DNA from: Actinomycetota bacterium
Lineage (GTDB): Bacteria; Actinomycetota; Acidimicrobiia; Acidimicrobiales; Poriferisodalaceae
Assembly (NCBI GenBank): GCA_014238065.1
Contig: JABABU010000025.1
Span: forward strand, 1 to 64,000
Length of the DNA: 64,000 nucleotides
Direction: 5' to 3'
Part shown: one piece after another, positions 63,372-64,000 of the stretch
Layout: each line of letters begins with the position of its first letter
Position numbering within the stretch: position 1 is the stretch's first letter
Notes under the pieces: generated by a model
The model's input: only the letters and a program-made list of their open reading frames with translations
Database searches by the model: none
Told to the model about the DNA's origin: nothing
Translations under genes and position numbers: made by a program

Positions 63372-64000
63372 TTTGTCGTCGTGGGCGTGATCTCGTCGAG
63401 TCCGCAGTACGGGCGAAGAACGTCTGGCACCACGAGGGCCCCGTCAGGTGTCTGGGCGTGCTCGAAGAGGAACAGCAACGTGCGACCAATGGCGCTGGCC
63501 GTGCCATTGAGCGTGTGCAACAGCGTTGTTCCCTTCTCCGTCTTCATCCGCGTGCCCATTCGCCTGGCCGAATAGTCGGTGTAGTTCGAGCACGAAGTGA
63601 CCTCTCGGTACGCGCCCTCCGAGGGCAGCCACGCCTCGATGTCGTACTTCTTCGCAGCCGGTGCGCCAAGGTCGCCTGCCGCGACATTGATGACTCGATA
63701 CGGGAGTCCGAGAGCGCTGACGATCTCCTCCTGGGTCTCGCGGAGCAACTCCAACTCGTCCCAACTCTTGTCGGGATGGACGTATGAGAACATCTCGACC
63801 TTGTCGAACTGATGGACCCGGAAGATGCCCCGGGTGTCCTTGCCGTAGGTTCCGGCCTCACGACGGAAACACGAGCTGAAGCCGAGATATCGAATCGGAA
63901 GATCGTCTTCGTCGAGACGCTCGCCTCGGTGCATGCCCGCCAATGCGATCTCGCTGGTGCCGACGAGGAAGAGGTCATCACCTGCGATCTCGTACACCTG
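63368..64000 (-). CDS. serS: Seryl-tRNA synthetase, C-terminal part (cut by window edge)
   Basis: About 210 C-terminal residues are present. They include class II motif 2 (SSCFRREAGTYGKDTRGIFR, VHQFDKVEMF), the serine-binding EVTSCSNYTDYSARRMGTRM block and motif 3 (TLNGTASAIGRTLLFLFEHA). It charges tRNA-Ser. The 5' part lies beyond position 64000. Confidence 0.97.
   Translation of the reverse strand, partial: QVYEIAGDDLFLVGTSEIALAGMHRGERLDEDDLPIRYLGFSSCFRREAGTYGKDTRGIFRVHQFDKVEMFSYVHPDKSWDELELLRETQEEIVSALGLPYRVINVAAGDLGAPAAKKYDIEAWLPSEGAYREVTSCSNYTDYSARRMGTRMKTEKGTTLLHTLNGTASAIGRTLLFLFEHAQTPDGALVVPDVLRPYCGLDEITPTTTK

Overview
This is 64 kb of G+C-rich chromosome from a high-GC Gram-positive bacterium. 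Actinobacterial markers include mycothiol synthesis (mshA), a WhiB-like protein, a BldC-like regulator, an F420-type luciferase-like oxidoreductase, polyphosphate glucokinase, an RsiG-type c-di-GMP sensor and a rex-hemACD gene set. The gene content, with a b6f-like split cytochrome b and two complex I loci, suggests the class Acidimicrobiia. That placement is inference.

Layout. 1-1.3 kb: start of an elongation factor Tu gene preceded by tRNA-Met, tRNA-Thr and, across an opposite-strand acetyltransferase gene, tRNA-Tyr. 1.5-6.3 kb: YajQ, a nitroreductase remnant, HtpX, acetyl-CoA synthetase and polyphosphate glucokinase. 6.3-17.8 kb (minus strand): an 11-subunit complex I locus, nuoABCDHIJKLMN, with no nuoEFG, ending in a MidA/NDUFAF7-family methyltransferase. 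18.1-39.5 kb (minus strand): a run of 22 nearly contiguous genes. In transcription order these are a small membrane protein, a 2x[4Fe-4S] ferredoxin, a b6-type cytochrome b, a subunit-IV-type cytochrome b, a Rieske protein, a diheme cytochrome c, an unknown membrane protein, a complete 14-subunit nuoA-N and an EamA transporter. A monoheme cytochrome c and a geranylgeranyl-reductase-like flavoprotein diverge from it at 39.9-42 kb.

42-49 kb (minus strand): proC, a bldC-like gene, a SAM hydrolase gene, a 28-residue membrane protein, rex, hemA, hemC, hemD and hemL. 49.3-52.7 kb: a ybjN gene, mshA, a twin-motif RsiG homologue, a membrane protein and a moaD-like gene. 52.7-64 kb: mixed housekeeping genes (histidine phosphatase, tRNA-Lys, dut, orn, whiB-like, tlpA with a ccdA remnant, pdxH, paired crcB genes) and the C-terminal part of serS, which runs off the window.

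How it fits together. The main theme is respiration with menaquinone and heme: two kinds of complex I, a b6f-like quinol:cytochrome c reductase, cytochromes c, a possible quinone reductase and heme synthesis. Three palindromes of the Rex-operator type (TTGTGAA-N4-TTCACAA) lie upstream of the bc/nuo-14 run, the nuo-11 locus and hemA, and rex itself is in the window. This suggests one NADH/NAD+-sensing circuit controlling the whole respiratory chain. The nuo-11 locus has no NADH-oxidising module, and its NuoD has Trp where the quinone-contacting Tyr is expected. It may therefore be a ferredoxin-dependent, divergent complex I, and it is the most interesting system in the window.
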